From the NCBI GenBank assembly GCA_900550025.1, contig URQP01000071.1, forward strand, positions 1-14,314: a stretch of DNA of 14,314 nt, given 5' to 3'. A program made the translations under genes and the position numbers. This document shows positions 6,608 to 14,261 of the stretch, in pieces. Source of the DNA: an uncultured Porphyromonadaceae bacterium. Its GTDB lineage: Bacteria; Bacteroidota; Bacteroidia; Bacteroidales; Muribaculaceae. Position 1 is the first letter of the stretch, and every line of letters begins with the position of its first letter. The notes under the pieces were generated by a model. The model saw nothing but the letters and a program-made list of their open reading frames with translations. It was not told the DNA's origin and searched no databases.

Positions 6608-6958
6608 TTACAGGCCTGTCTCTTTCCTTATCGTCCAAGCGCCTATGTCGAGCAGACAATATGGCAGGATGATTATCCACCCCCACATCGTCACTCCGTC
6701 CAAGAAGCATTCAGCGATAAAAAGCACAAGCAATATGGCCGACATCACGGCCGACCATCCGTCGTTCATCCTTATGTTGCCAATCATGTCGCCCTTGAAC
6801 AATAGCCTTCCTGCAACCAATACCAGCATAATCGCGATAATCGACATCATCGATTTGAGGAATCCGCAATCGGATTCCACTTTTATGGAAAGCCATACGC
6901 AAAATGCGCTCATCAGCAGCACTTGCACCACATTCACGATTCTCAACACCCATTTCAT
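6608..6958 (-). CDS. Small four-helix integral membrane protein
   Basis: The 116-residue protein has four hydrophobic segments at about 4-25, 36-54, 68-87 and 91-109, separated by short loops, one with KGDMIGNIRMNDG between helices 2 and 3. It is probably an inner-membrane protein; I recognise no family motif and assign no function. The gene is convergent with dnaX: its TAA (6608-6610) immediately follows the dnaX TGA (6605-6607) with no spacer. It has its own likely promoter just upstream and a predicted short leader. Codon use and composition resemble the flanking core genes more than the AT-rich operon to its right. Confidence 0.72.
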   Translation of the reverse strand: MKWVLRIVNVVQVLLMSAFCVWLSIKVESDCGFLKSMMSIIAIMLVLVAGRLLFKGDMIGNIRMNDGWSAVMSAILLVLFIAECFLDGVTMWGWIIILPYCLLDIGAWTIRKETGL

Positions 6959-6977
6959 ACTATCTTTATTTTCTCCG

Positions 6978-7008
6978 CAAATTACTCAATCCGTTGCATA
7001 TAAGCAAA
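6978..7008 (-). promoter_or_regulatory. Promoter for the small membrane protein gene
   Basis: On the minus strand TTTG (7008-7005) is followed by a 20-base spacer and TAATTTG (6984-6978), one base short of the TAnnTTTG consensus. The start codon at 6958 lies 20 bases downstream, giving a leader of roughly a dozen bases. Confidence 0.5.
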
Positions 7009-7093
7009 CTTTTATGAGAATTTACGATTTGCGATTCGGCAATTTAGCGAAACCAGCTTGAACAGCCTGTCTGCAAATGAAAAGTCCTTAGTG

Positions 7094-7789
7094 TCAATCG
7101 GTCTCGTTCAAATCCAGCACTTTTGTGCGGAAAAATTGTTGCAGTTCCTTGACAAGACCGGGCTTTTTATAGTAATCGAACTTATTATACAGTGCCTCTT
7201 CTGGAAATTCTTCGATTAAAGACACAGTCGGCTTCCCATTGTCATCCCAAAAGACATAAATGTTACCGTCTTTGTCAACGCCCATTACCTCTGTAAAATC
7301 TACTGTAAAGTAGAAAAGTATTCCCAGCTTTACCTTTTGAGAAACAGCAAAAAGGTCGATGGCACAATCTTTGGTGACATTTTGGATGATGGTTGTGACT
7401 CTTGTGTGACCAGTGTTATAAGTGCCGGTGGCGCATTTGCCATTCTTGTCAACAATGACACTTGTGGCATAAATGTGGTTTGTATAAGGATAGAATTGTA
7501 TCTTGAAATTGCCAGTCGGTTCTATATTGATACCTTTAAAAAAGTCGCCTGTCCCAGCATATTCACGATACAATTGGAAAATGTGATATACATTGATTTT
7601 TCTTGTGCATTGCAGTCCTTCCGTATTTTTGAGAGCTTTGCATATGTTGTTGTTATGCAAATCTATTTGCTGTTGTGTGCAAAGAGGAAAATCGTTTTTT
7701 CCGTTGGATATGTGAAATCTCTTTCCATAGCATAGGAAAGCAGCCCACGCAGTAATAAGCACTATCAATATCCTTGCAGTGTGATTCAT
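7094..7789 (-). CDS. Secreted protein of unknown function, paralogue 3 of 3
   Basis: I do not recognise this 231-residue protein. It begins with a cleavable-looking signal peptide (about 1-22), so it should leave the cytoplasm. It shares three blocks with the two genes upstream of it: QQQID-x(3)-N-x(2)-IC at 39-50, YATSVIVDKNGKC at 107-119, and VMGVDKDGNIYVFW (168-181) followed by NGKPTVSLIEEFPEEAL (184-200). The middle part also shares the G-x-FF...PT-x-NF pattern with paralogue 1. The ATG at 7789 overlaps the TGA of paralogue 2 by four bases, so translation is probably coupled. It is the last gene of the operon, and 135 bases follow before the membrane-protein gene. No catalytic motif is evident. 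Composition is markedly AT-richer than the flanking core genes. Confidence 0.78.
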   Translation of the reverse strand: MNHTARILIVLITAWAAFLCYGKRFHISNGKNDFPLCTQQQIDLHNNNICKALKNTEGLQCTRKINVYHIFQLYREYAGTGDFFKGINIEPTGNFKIQFYPYTNHIYATSVIVDKNGKCATGTYNTGHTRVTTIIQNVTKDCAIDLFAVSQKVKLGILFYFTVDFTEVMGVDKDGNIYVFWDDNGKPTVSLIEEFPEEALYNKFDYYKKPGLVKELQQFFRTKVLDLNETD

Positions 7790-8541
7790 TGTGATTCCGC
7801 TTTTTTTGTAAGACTGTATATTGCCTGTTTGATTCCTTCTTTTAATTTTGGATATTCTCGGCTGTTATCCATTTTATATTCGTAAAATTCATTTTCAGGA
7901 AACTCATCAATCGGCATGACTATGGGTTTGCCTCCGTTGTCGCAGAATACAAATATTTGATTGTCGTATGTCACGCCAATTACATAATTATGGCCTATGT
8001 CTGTCTGAAAATACCACCTGATGCCCATTTCCTCTTTCTGGGACAAGGCATATAATAAAATTGCCTCGTATGAATACAGGAAATTCTTGACAGGTATGAA
8101 ACTATGCAAATAGTGATTGCCTAAATAGCATTTATTGCTGTCGAGCACAATGCTTGTGGCGGATATGAATCTCTTTTCTTCAGTTCCTTTCTTTTTCTTG
8201 TCTTTTCTTTTATCCCTAATGACTGTATATGATTTATTTTCCACGTAAAAATACGGACGTTTTTTTGTCAAGGCTCTCAACTCTGCAGGAATTTTTATAA
8301 ACGCTTCATATTTGTCGCGCAGGCACAGCGTATATACGCGGTAAGTGTAAATCCCATCAAGATTGCCAACTTTGCTCTTTTCAATATCCGTGCATATCAA
8401 GCCATTCAAATCGTCGATTTGCTGCTGCGTGAAAACCGGAAAATCGTTTTCAGGATTCAGCACTCTGATTCTGCTTTCTGCCTGAACGGCAAGAATTGAC
8501 GTAAGCAAAACCATCACTATGTTGAAAAGGCGCTTTTTCAT
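7786..8541 (-). CDS. Secreted protein of unknown function, paralogue 2 of 3
   Basis: This 251-residue protein belongs to the same unrecognised family as its two neighbours. A signal peptide covers about 1-21 (ending AVQA). The shared blocks are NDFPVFTQQQIDDLNGLIC (32-50), ISATSIVLDSNKC (126-138), then VIGVTYDNQIFVF (187-199) and GKPIVMPIDEFPENEF (204-219). It differs from the others by a Lys-rich insertion at about 109-123 (KDKKKKG), presumably a surface loop, and lacks the G-x-FF...NF segment, so it is the most divergent in its centre. Both ends overlap neighbouring genes by four bases (ATGA). The predicted location is periplasmic or cell-surface; no enzyme motif is visible. Confidence 0.78.
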   Translation of the reverse strand: MKKRLFNIVMVLLTSILAVQAESRIRVLNPENDFPVFTQQQIDDLNGLICTDIEKSKVGNLDGIYTYRVYTLCLRDKYEAFIKIPAELRALTKKRPYFYVENKSYTVIRDKRKDKKKKGTEEKRFISATSIVLDSNKCYLGNHYLHSFIPVKNFLYSYEAILLYALSQKEEMGIRWYFQTDIGHNYVIGVTYDNQIFVFCDNGGKPIVMPIDEFPENEFYEYKMDNSREYPKLKEGIKQAIYSLTKKAESQ

Positions 8542-9227
8542 AAGTTATCATTGTTTTTCGCCAAAATGCGTTTTGCAAACTGTTTGATTGAGTTGCGGAT
8601 TCCGGAATCTTTATAATAGCCGTCGTTGAATTCTGATTCAGGCAAATTGTCAATGCTGGTTACTGATGGCTTTTTCGTTTCTTTGTCGAACCAAAATACA
8701 TATACGTCACCGTCTTCAGATATTCCTATTATCTGCAAAGATACTGGTTTTGTTATGAAATAATATTTGATTTTTAAGTCATAGGCATGGGATGCCGCAT
8801 AATAAATGGTATTATTTTCATCCGGGATTCTGATACGCCAATATTTTTTAATGTTTTCAAAACTGTAGAAATCACCGAAATCATATTCTCCAATTATGTT
8901 GAGGTCTCGGTCGTATGCGTAGCTGGCGTATAATCTGTGTATGGCGAAATTATCTGTGGGTAACAATTTCCAATCATTGAAGAAAGTGCCTGTCTGGCGG
9001 AATTGCCGATATATGCTAAAGAAATGATAGATATATATGCTGTCGTAACTGATTTGTTCTTTCCAATAGGTACGTCTGAACTTCCTGCATATTTTCCTAT
9101 TGAGCTTTTTTATTTTCTGTTGGCTGCAGACTATATAATCGTCATTGTTGATGACAACAGGCTTCCGTGCATAAATGTTTGCAAATGTAAGTATTGTTGC
9201 TATGGATAGAAAGATTGCGTACTTCAT
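8538..9227 (-). CDS. Secreted protein of unknown function, paralogue 1 of 3
   Basis: This 229-residue protein is the first of three tandem paralogues. Its signal peptide is about 1-20 (ending NIYA). Family blocks are QQKIKKLNRKIC (36-47), the G-x-FF...PTDNF segment (80-94), LQIIGISEDGDVYVFW (164-179) and KKPSVTSIDNLPESEF (185-200). The Cys of the IC pair (C47 here) is the only cysteine kept in all three proteins. The ATG at 9227 overlaps the TGA of the lipoprotein gene, and its own TGA overlaps the start of paralogue 2, four bases each. The protein is Lys-, Tyr- and Asn-rich, in line with the AT-rich DNA. Function unknown. Confidence 0.78.
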   Translation of the reverse strand: MKYAIFLSIATILTFANIYARKPVVINNDDYIVCSQQKIKKLNRKICRKFRRTYWKEQISYDSIYIYHFFSIYRQFRQTGTFFNDWKLLPTDNFAIHRLYASYAYDRDLNIIGEYDFGDFYSFENIKKYWRIRIPDENNTIYYAASHAYDLKIKYYFITKPVSLQIIGISEDGDVYVFWFDKETKKPSVTSIDNLPESEFNDGYYKDSGIRNSIKQFAKRILAKNNDNL

Positions 9228-9682
9228 AAATCGGGATTATTGGGATTTGCATATATCTTCATTCCTGAATTTATCATCTGTTGTGACGGTGGATATTCGA
9301 AATGGCTGTAGAAATGTTTGTGAATATGTTTTGTGATGTCATATCGGGCAAGTATGTTGTAGCTATTCTGTACTTCCTCAAAACCATATTTGTCCAATGT
9401 ATCAGGGCTTATGATATAGATTGATATTACATCTGTTTCTAAAATTGAATACAAGTCTTGATCATACATTGTTGTACGTCTTCCTACATAACCATCCGCT
9501 CCCGGTTTTATGTGTTTCATATTGTAATTGGGAATAGTAAACGTATCAGGATGTTGTTTATAGCGTAATTCGGCAGAAACCAGAATGTCTCGTTGCGAAT
9601 CATTTTGTATCGTAATGCCATCAAAATAATCACAGGACGTTAGTAGTACTGTTAAAGTAAATATTAATATCCATTTTTTCAT
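9224..9682 (-). CDS. Lipoprotein of unknown function, operon leader
   Basis: The 152-residue protein has a lipoprotein signal with lipobox LTSC (14-17) and lipidated Cys17, followed by DYFDG, an acidic start that could favour outer-membrane or surface export in Bacteroidota. The mature part has the layout I associate with small Bacteroidota lipoproteins of no assigned function: an early strand ITIQNDSQRDILVSAEL, a HPDTFTIP segment, an ISPDTLDKYGFEEV segment and the C-terminal NILARYDIT...EYPPSQQM. It starts the operon and overlaps the first secreted paralogue by four bases, suggesting the lipoprotein and the three secreted proteins act at the same place in the envelope. I found no convincing promoter in the 92 bases before it, so read-through from pgpH is possible. 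Confidence 0.78.
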   Translation of the reverse strand: MKKWILIFTLTVLLTSCDYFDGITIQNDSQRDILVSAELRYKQHPDTFTIPNYNMKHIKPGADGYVGRRTTMYDQDLYSILETDVISIYIISPDTLDKYGFEEVQNSYNILARYDITKHIHKHFYSHFEYPPSQQMINSGMKIYANPNNPDL

Positions 9683-9774
9683 AGCCTGTTATAGTTTGCA
9701 ATACATATATCTGTCAAACGGATAAGTGATACGTTGAGAATGGAATCTGTCCGTAGAATCGAGCCTCTGCTTTT

Positions 9775-11838
9775 TTATTCGGGTTTGGGGGCGGGTTGCG
9801 CGCTGTCTTTCTTTATCAGTTCGGGGTAGGAGACGCGGGTGTGGTACATCGTGCGCAACCGCGCGATGAACACTTTCTTTATGGTCTCCACGTCGCGGAA
9901 GCTCAGAGGCGCGTCTTTCATCAGCCCTTGGGCTATCTGTCCGTCGATTATCTTGTTGACAAGCGCGGTAATCGACTCGTCGGTATGCTCTTTCAGGCTG
10001 CGCGACGCCGCTTCCGTAGCGTCGGCCATCATCAGTATCGCCGTCTCCTTGCTGCGCGGGTTGGGGCCGGGATATGTGTAAGGTGCGGGGTCGACAGGGT
10101 TGCCGCCGTTGTTGTTGCAAGCGGTGGTATAGAAATACTTTGTAGTGCTTTTGCCGTGATGCTCGGCTATGAAATCCTTTATCACGGCCGGGAGTTTTGC
10201 CTTGTCGGCGAGCTTCAGGCCGTCGGTCACATGGCGTATCACGATTTTCGCGCTCTGCTCGGGCGAAATCAGTTCGTGGGGATTCACGTCGTGCTGGTTC
10301 TCGGTGAAGAATGCCGGATTTTCCATCTTGCCAATGTCGTGGTAGAGCGCGCCGGCGCGGGCAAGCTGGGTGTTGGCTCCGATTTCGTGTGCCGCTTCCG
10401 ACACGAGGTTCGACAATTGCATGGAGTGCTGGAACGTGCCCGGACATTTCTCGGAAAGCTCACGCAACAGTTTATTGTTGACATCCGACAGTTCGACAAG
10501 CGTGACTTTCGAGACGAACCCGAACAGTTTTTCGCATACGAAAATCAGGATATAGGCAAACGACAGGAACACCGAGTTGATGGCCATATAGACGTAAGGC
10601 TTGTAGGAGATGGTGTTGACATTGCCTTCGCTGATGACGTACATGGCCGTGTAGGTAAGCGCGTAGCCGAAGAATATCAATATGGCTGTACGTATGAGCT
10701 GCGAGCGTTTCGACAGGTCCTGCAGCGTGTCGATGGCTATCATGGCTGCCACGATGTGCATCACCACGAATTCGATGTGCATCCCTGCCGCAAAGCTGCA
10801 TATAAGTATCTGTATTATCGAGACGAAGAATGCTGTGCGGGAATCGAAAAATGTCACGAGCATTATCGGCACTATCGCCAGCGGCAGGAAGTACGACGCG
10901 CTGCGGAAGTGCAGAAGCAGGTAGAACGACGCTATCGAGAACACCGTCACGAGCAGCACGACGAACAACAGTTTCCGGTTGTCGTTGAAAATCCGGGTGC
11001 GGAACATACGGAAGAACATATAGAGCAGGAAAAGCAATGTAGCCACGATAACGATATATCCTACGATTGGATATTGCGCGTCGTGGGCAGCGAGCTTGCT
11101 TCTCGACTTCATCATCGACTCATAGGTGCTCAGCAGCATGGCCGTCTGTGGAGTGATGATTTCTCCGCGGTCGACAATGCGCTCGCCTTGCTGTATCACC
11201 CCTACGGGTGCCATAGTGTTGCGGTACAGGTCGTCGAGGTATTTTTGCGATGTCGCGGTGTCCTTTACTATGTTGGGCACGATTATCTGCGCAAGGTTGA
11301 CATTCTGGATTACGGGCGAGGAATGCATCGCTGAGTCGATGTGGGAATACGCTTCTTTCACGGATACCATCCCGCCGGTGGGAACGGTCTGCAGGGTGTT
11401 TCCGTTTATGATTCTCACATTGGGCAATTGCTTCATCTTGATGGCCTCATATACGTCGTTGTCGACAATGCCGCGCCCGTAGGTATGGCGCATCAGCGAT
11501 TCGAGCTTGCGCAAGTCGCCGGTATAGAAAGCCACTTTGTAGTATGACGTGATTTTCGACAATGTACGGTCTTCAACGGTCCTGTCGATTTTGAAGATAG
11601 GCACGAAAGCCTTGTCGATGCTGTCTTTCTTTGCCTTTACAGTGGCGGAGTCGAGGAATATGGGCATGTCGAAAGGCGCGGTGAGCAGCGAGTAGCTCCA
11701 TGGTTTCCCCACTTTGTAGACATATTCCCTGTTGTTGTCGTTCGGGAAAAAGTAGGCTATGACGGCCGCTGCCGCCACAAACAGCAAAATCTTGAACAGA
11801 TTTGCCCGTTTGCTTATAGTGTTTTTAAGATTGTCCAT
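9775..11838 (-). CDS. pgpH: PgpH/YqfF-type 7TMR-HD phosphodiesterase (c-di-AMP)
   Basis: The 687-residue protein has the full PgpH layout: a first membrane helix (about 14-31), a long extracytoplasmic sensor domain (about 35-255), a bundle of about seven helices (256-440), then a cytoplasmic HD domain. HD landmarks are CPGTFQHSMQLSNLVSEAA (465-483) with H471, LYHDIGKMENP (498-508) with the H500-D501 metal pair, the downstream H536, and AEHHGKSTTKYFY (558-570). In Listeria and other bacteria this family hydrolyses cyclic-di-AMP; that substrate is inferred here. The C-terminus ends in a Pro/Lys-rich tail. The gene begins 15 bases after rel, so the two are almost certainly co-transcribed. No broken motifs are seen, and the length is close to that usual in Bacteroidota. 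Confidence 0.92.
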   Translation of the reverse strand: MDNLKNTISKRANLFKILLFVAAAAVIAYFFPNDNNREYVYKVGKPWSYSLLTAPFDMPIFLDSATVKAKKDSIDKAFVPIFKIDRTVEDRTLSKITSYYKVAFYTGDLRKLESLMRHTYGRGIVDNDVYEAIKMKQLPNVRIINGNTLQTVPTGGMVSVKEAYSHIDSAMHSSPVIQNVNLAQIIVPNIVKDTATSQKYLDDLYRNTMAPVGVIQQGERIVDRGEIITPQTAMLLSTYESMMKSRSKLAAHDAQYPIVGYIVIVATLLFLLYMFFRMFRTRIFNDNRKLLFVVLLVTVFSIASFYLLLHFRSASYFLPLAIVPIMLVTFFDSRTAFFVSIIQILICSFAAGMHIEFVVMHIVAAMIAIDTLQDLSKRSQLIRTAILIFFGYALTYTAMYVISEGNVNTISYKPYVYMAINSVFLSFAYILIFVCEKLFGFVSKVTLVELSDVNNKLLRELSEKCPGTFQHSMQLSNLVSEAAHEIGANTQLARAGALYHDIGKMENPAFFTENQHDVNPHELISPEQSAKIVIRHVTDGLKLADKAKLPAVIKDFIAEHHGKSTTKYFYTTACNNNGGNPVDPAPYTYPGPNPRSKETAILMMADATEAASRSLKEHTDESITALVNKIIDGQIAQGLMKDAPLSFRDVETIKKVFIARLRTMYHTRVSYPELIKKDSAQPAPKPE

Positions 11839-11853
11839 AATCGTTTGTCATCT

Positions 11854-14115
11854 TTATTTTACACGGGCGGCAGAAGTGACGCCCTTTATCTTTTTCACTT
11901 GTTTGCACAGACGTTCCACGATGCTTGCGTCGGAAACCCTGACATCGAGATTGCATACGAACAGCCCTTCTTTTGCCTCAATGTTGAGCTTGCGTATGTT
12001 GATTGCCATGTTTATGGAAATTTCATGGATGAGTTCCTGCAGTATGCCCATGCGGTCGATTCCGTTTACGTCGATCGACGCAAGGAATGTGCTGGATAGC
12101 GGCGACTCTTCCCATTTGGTGGCGACTATGCGGTTGCCGTAATTGCTTTTTATCCGCATTGCCGTTTCGCAGTCCATCTTATGGACAATCACGTTTTCGT
12201 TGTCGTCCACGTAGCCTATGACATCGTCGCCCGGTATCGGGTTGCAGCACGAGGCTACCTGATAGTTTTTGACACCGTTTACGGAACGGAGTATGTATAG
12301 TTCTTTCTTGTTGATTTTATTTTTTGTGGCATCTTTCTCTTTTTCTTGTTGCTCTTGTTGCTTTTTGCCTTTGTTGACGAAAGGCAGGATTTTATGGAGA
12401 ATATTCTGCCCTTGTTTTTTCGTGAGCGACTTCAGCAGGCTTTCGTCTATTGAAATCTTCTCGGAGCCTATCGCGTAGTAAAGGTCGTTGCGCGACAGAA
12501 AATGGAACAGCGTCATAAGGCTGTTGATTATTTTCTCAGATTCTTCCGGAGTGTATTCCTTGGTAAGTTCCTGTATAGTCTTTTCGCCTTTGTCGGTCTG
12601 TTTTTTCCTTTCCTTGCGCAGGGATGTCTCGAGGCGGGTCTTCGCCTTCGCCGTTATCACGAAATTCAGCCATTCGGCCGACGGCTTTTGCGTGTCGGAC
12701 GTAAGTATCTCCACTTGGTCGCCGCTTTGCAGTTTGTATGAAATAGGCACTAACTTGTGGTTCACTTTTCCGGCTATGCAATGCGAGCCGAGCTCGGAGT
12801 GGACGTTGTATGCCACATCGAGCACCGTGGCGTTCTTGGGCAATGTCATCAGGTCGCCTTTGGGGGTGAACACGATGATTTCCATTGCGAACAAGTTAAG
12901 CTTTATGGTGTCGAGGAAGTCGATTGCGTTCGGTTCCGGGTTTTTCAGTATGTCGGTGATTGTCTTGAGCCAAGATTCGAGTTCCGATTCTTCGTCGCTT
13001 TCCCCGATTTTATATTTCCAATGAGCCGCGAAGCCGCGTTCTGCTATGTCGTCCATCTTGCGGCTGCGAATCTGTACTTCCACCCAGTTGCCGTCTGTTC
13101 CCATCACCGTGAGGTGGAGGGCACGGTATCCGTTGGCTTTCGGAGTGCTTATCCAGTCGCGTGTGCGTGTGGGGTGGAGCTTGTAGATGTCGGTTATTGC
13201 CGAGTAGATGTTCCAGCAGGTAGGTTTCTCATTGGCTTCTTCGTCGCATTCGAATACGATTCTTACGGCATACAGGTCGTAGACTTCTTCGAAGGGTACG
13301 TGCTTTGTCTCCATCTTGTTCCAGATGGAGTAGACTGACTTCACGCGCGCGCTGATGGTGTATTTCAGTCCCATTGCGTCGAGCTTCTTGCGTATGGGTG
13401 CGGTGAAATCTTCATAGACCATTTTCCTGCGTGACTCGCTTTCTGCTATTTTCCCCTTGATTATCTTGTATTGCTCGGGGTGCTCGTATTTGAAGCTCAG
13501 GTCCTCCAGCTCGGTCTTTATCGCGAACAGTCCGAGCCGGTGGGCGAGAGGAGCGTAGATGTAGAGCGTCTCGCCGGCGATTTTGTATTGTTTGCTTGGC
13601 AGCATGGAGCCGAGCGTGCGCATGTTATGCAGCCGGTCGGCCATCTTTATCAGAATCACGCGTATGTCCTCGGCCATCGTGAGCAGCAGCTTGCGGAAAT
13701 TTTCCGCCTGTGCCGATGCTTTGTCCCCGAAGATTCCGCCGGATATTTTTGTCAATCCGTCGACTATCGTGGCAATCTTTTTCCCGAAGTTCATTTCTAT
13801 GTCTTCCACGCGGTATTCCGTGTCTTCCACTACATCGTGGAGCAAGGCCGCGCATATCGACGTGGAGCCTAAGCCTATTTCCTGACTTACTATTTTCGCG
13901 ACGGCTATCGGATGTAGTATGTACGGCTCTCCCGACCGGCGGCGTATTCCCTTGTGCGCGTCTTTCGCAAAGGCGTATGCGCGCTTGATTATTTCCACTT
14001 TCTTGCGGTGGTTGCTCCGCAAATAGCCGTCGAGCACGTCCTGAAAGGCGGCTTCTATCATCTGGTCTTCCTGTTCGGGGGTCAGGTTTAATGAGTTGTA
14101 GTCTGTAGTTTCCAC
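11854..14115 (-). CDS. rel: Bifunctional (p)ppGpp synthetase/hydrolase, RelA/SpoT family
   Basis: Rel makes and degrades the stringent-response alarmone (p)ppGpp. Starting at GTG 14115 the protein has 753 residues. In order: an HD hydrolase domain with AHKGIRRRSGEPYILHP (53-69), HDVVEDT (93-99) and KMADRLHNMRT (157-167); a synthetase domain with RVKSVYSIWNKM (257-268), YDLYAVRIVF (279-288) and TPKANGYRALHLT (324-336); a TGS domain from about 413 (IIVFTPKGD...); a cysteine-pair motif YQVASCCNPIPGDD; and a C-terminal ACT domain. The intact HD motif argues for a bifunctional enzyme. The frame is open to 14280, but a well-formed promoter at 14180-14150 lies inside that extension, and homology begins at the GTG with METTDYN; an AAAGG sequence lies 9 bases before it. 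The residues encoded upstream look non-coding. pgpH follows after 15 bases. Confidence 0.95.
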   Translation of the reverse strand: METTDYNSLNLTPEQEDQMIEAAFQDVLDGYLRSNHRKKVEIIKRAYAFAKDAHKGIRRRSGEPYILHPIAVAKIVSQEIGLGSTSICAALLHDVVEDTEYRVEDIEMNFGKKIATIVDGLTKISGGIFGDKASAQAENFRKLLLTMAEDIRVILIKMADRLHNMRTLGSMLPSKQYKIAGETLYIYAPLAHRLGLFAIKTELEDLSFKYEHPEQYKIIKGKIAESESRRKMVYEDFTAPIRKKLDAMGLKYTISARVKSVYSIWNKMETKHVPFEEVYDLYAVRIVFECDEEANEKPTCWNIYSAITDIYKLHPTRTRDWISTPKANGYRALHLTVMGTDGNWVEVQIRSRKMDDIAERGFAAHWKYKIGESDEESELESWLKTITDILKNPEPNAIDFLDTIKLNLFAMEIIVFTPKGDLMTLPKNATVLDVAYNVHSELGSHCIAGKVNHKLVPISYKLQSGDQVEILTSDTQKPSAEWLNFVITAKAKTRLETSLRKERKKQTDKGEKTIQELTKEYTPEESEKIINSLMTLFHFLSRNDLYYAIGSEKISIDESLLKSLTKKQGQNILHKILPFVNKGKKQQEQQEKEKDATKNKINKKELYILRSVNGVKNYQVASCCNPIPGDDVIGYVDDNENVIVHKMDCETAMRIKSNYGNRIVATKWEESPLSSTFLASIDVNGIDRMGILQELIHEISINMAINIRKLNIEAKEGLFVCNLDVRVSDASIVERLCKQVKKIKGVTSAARVK

Positions 14116-14149
14116 GTTTGAACCTTTTAGTAAAAAATCTGCCAATATA

Positions 14150-14180
14150 CAAATGTAAGGACAAATCGCCGCTTCCCAAA
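14150..14180 (-). promoter_or_regulatory. rel promoter (-33 TTTG, 19 bp, -7 TACATTTG)
   Basis: On the minus strand TTTG (14180-14177) and TACATTTG (14157-14150) are separated by exactly 19 bases, a full match to the Bacteroides promoter pattern. Transcription would begin near 14143, leaving a leader of about 28 bases to the GTG at 14115. This rules out starts further upstream and probably drives rel and pgpH together. Confidence 0.7.
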
Positions 14181-14229
14181 ATTTTATCGACGAATTTAAA
14201 CTGTTGTGCTGAATTTTTGGGGGTAAACG

Positions 14230-14257
14230 AAAAAGCCGGGCATCACTGCTCGGCTTT
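14230..14257 (-). terminator. Intrinsic terminator of the tRNA-Gly transcript
   Basis: An 11-bp stem (14232-14242 with 14247-14257, one G-T pair) closes a 4-base loop at 14243-14246. Read on the minus strand the stem contains AAAGCCGAGCA and TGCCCGGCTTT and runs into a T tract (14234-14230). It begins five bases after the tRNA 3' end and separates it from the rel promoter. Confidence 0.85.
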
Positions 14258-14261
14258 CGAG

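Noticed and set aside
9683..9774. Promoter for the lipoprotein operon
   Set aside because: On the minus strand TTTG occurs at 9718-9715, but no TAnnTTTG element lies 19-21 bases downstream; TATTG near 9699 is too poor a match to call.
9683..9774. Terminator after pgpH
   Set aside because: No stable hairpin followed by a T tract was found between the pgpH stop and the lipoprotein start.
9796..11334. A 512-residue plus-strand open frame opposite pgpH
   Set aside because: It is His-, Arg- and Val-rich, matches no family and is the antisense shadow of a conserved gene.
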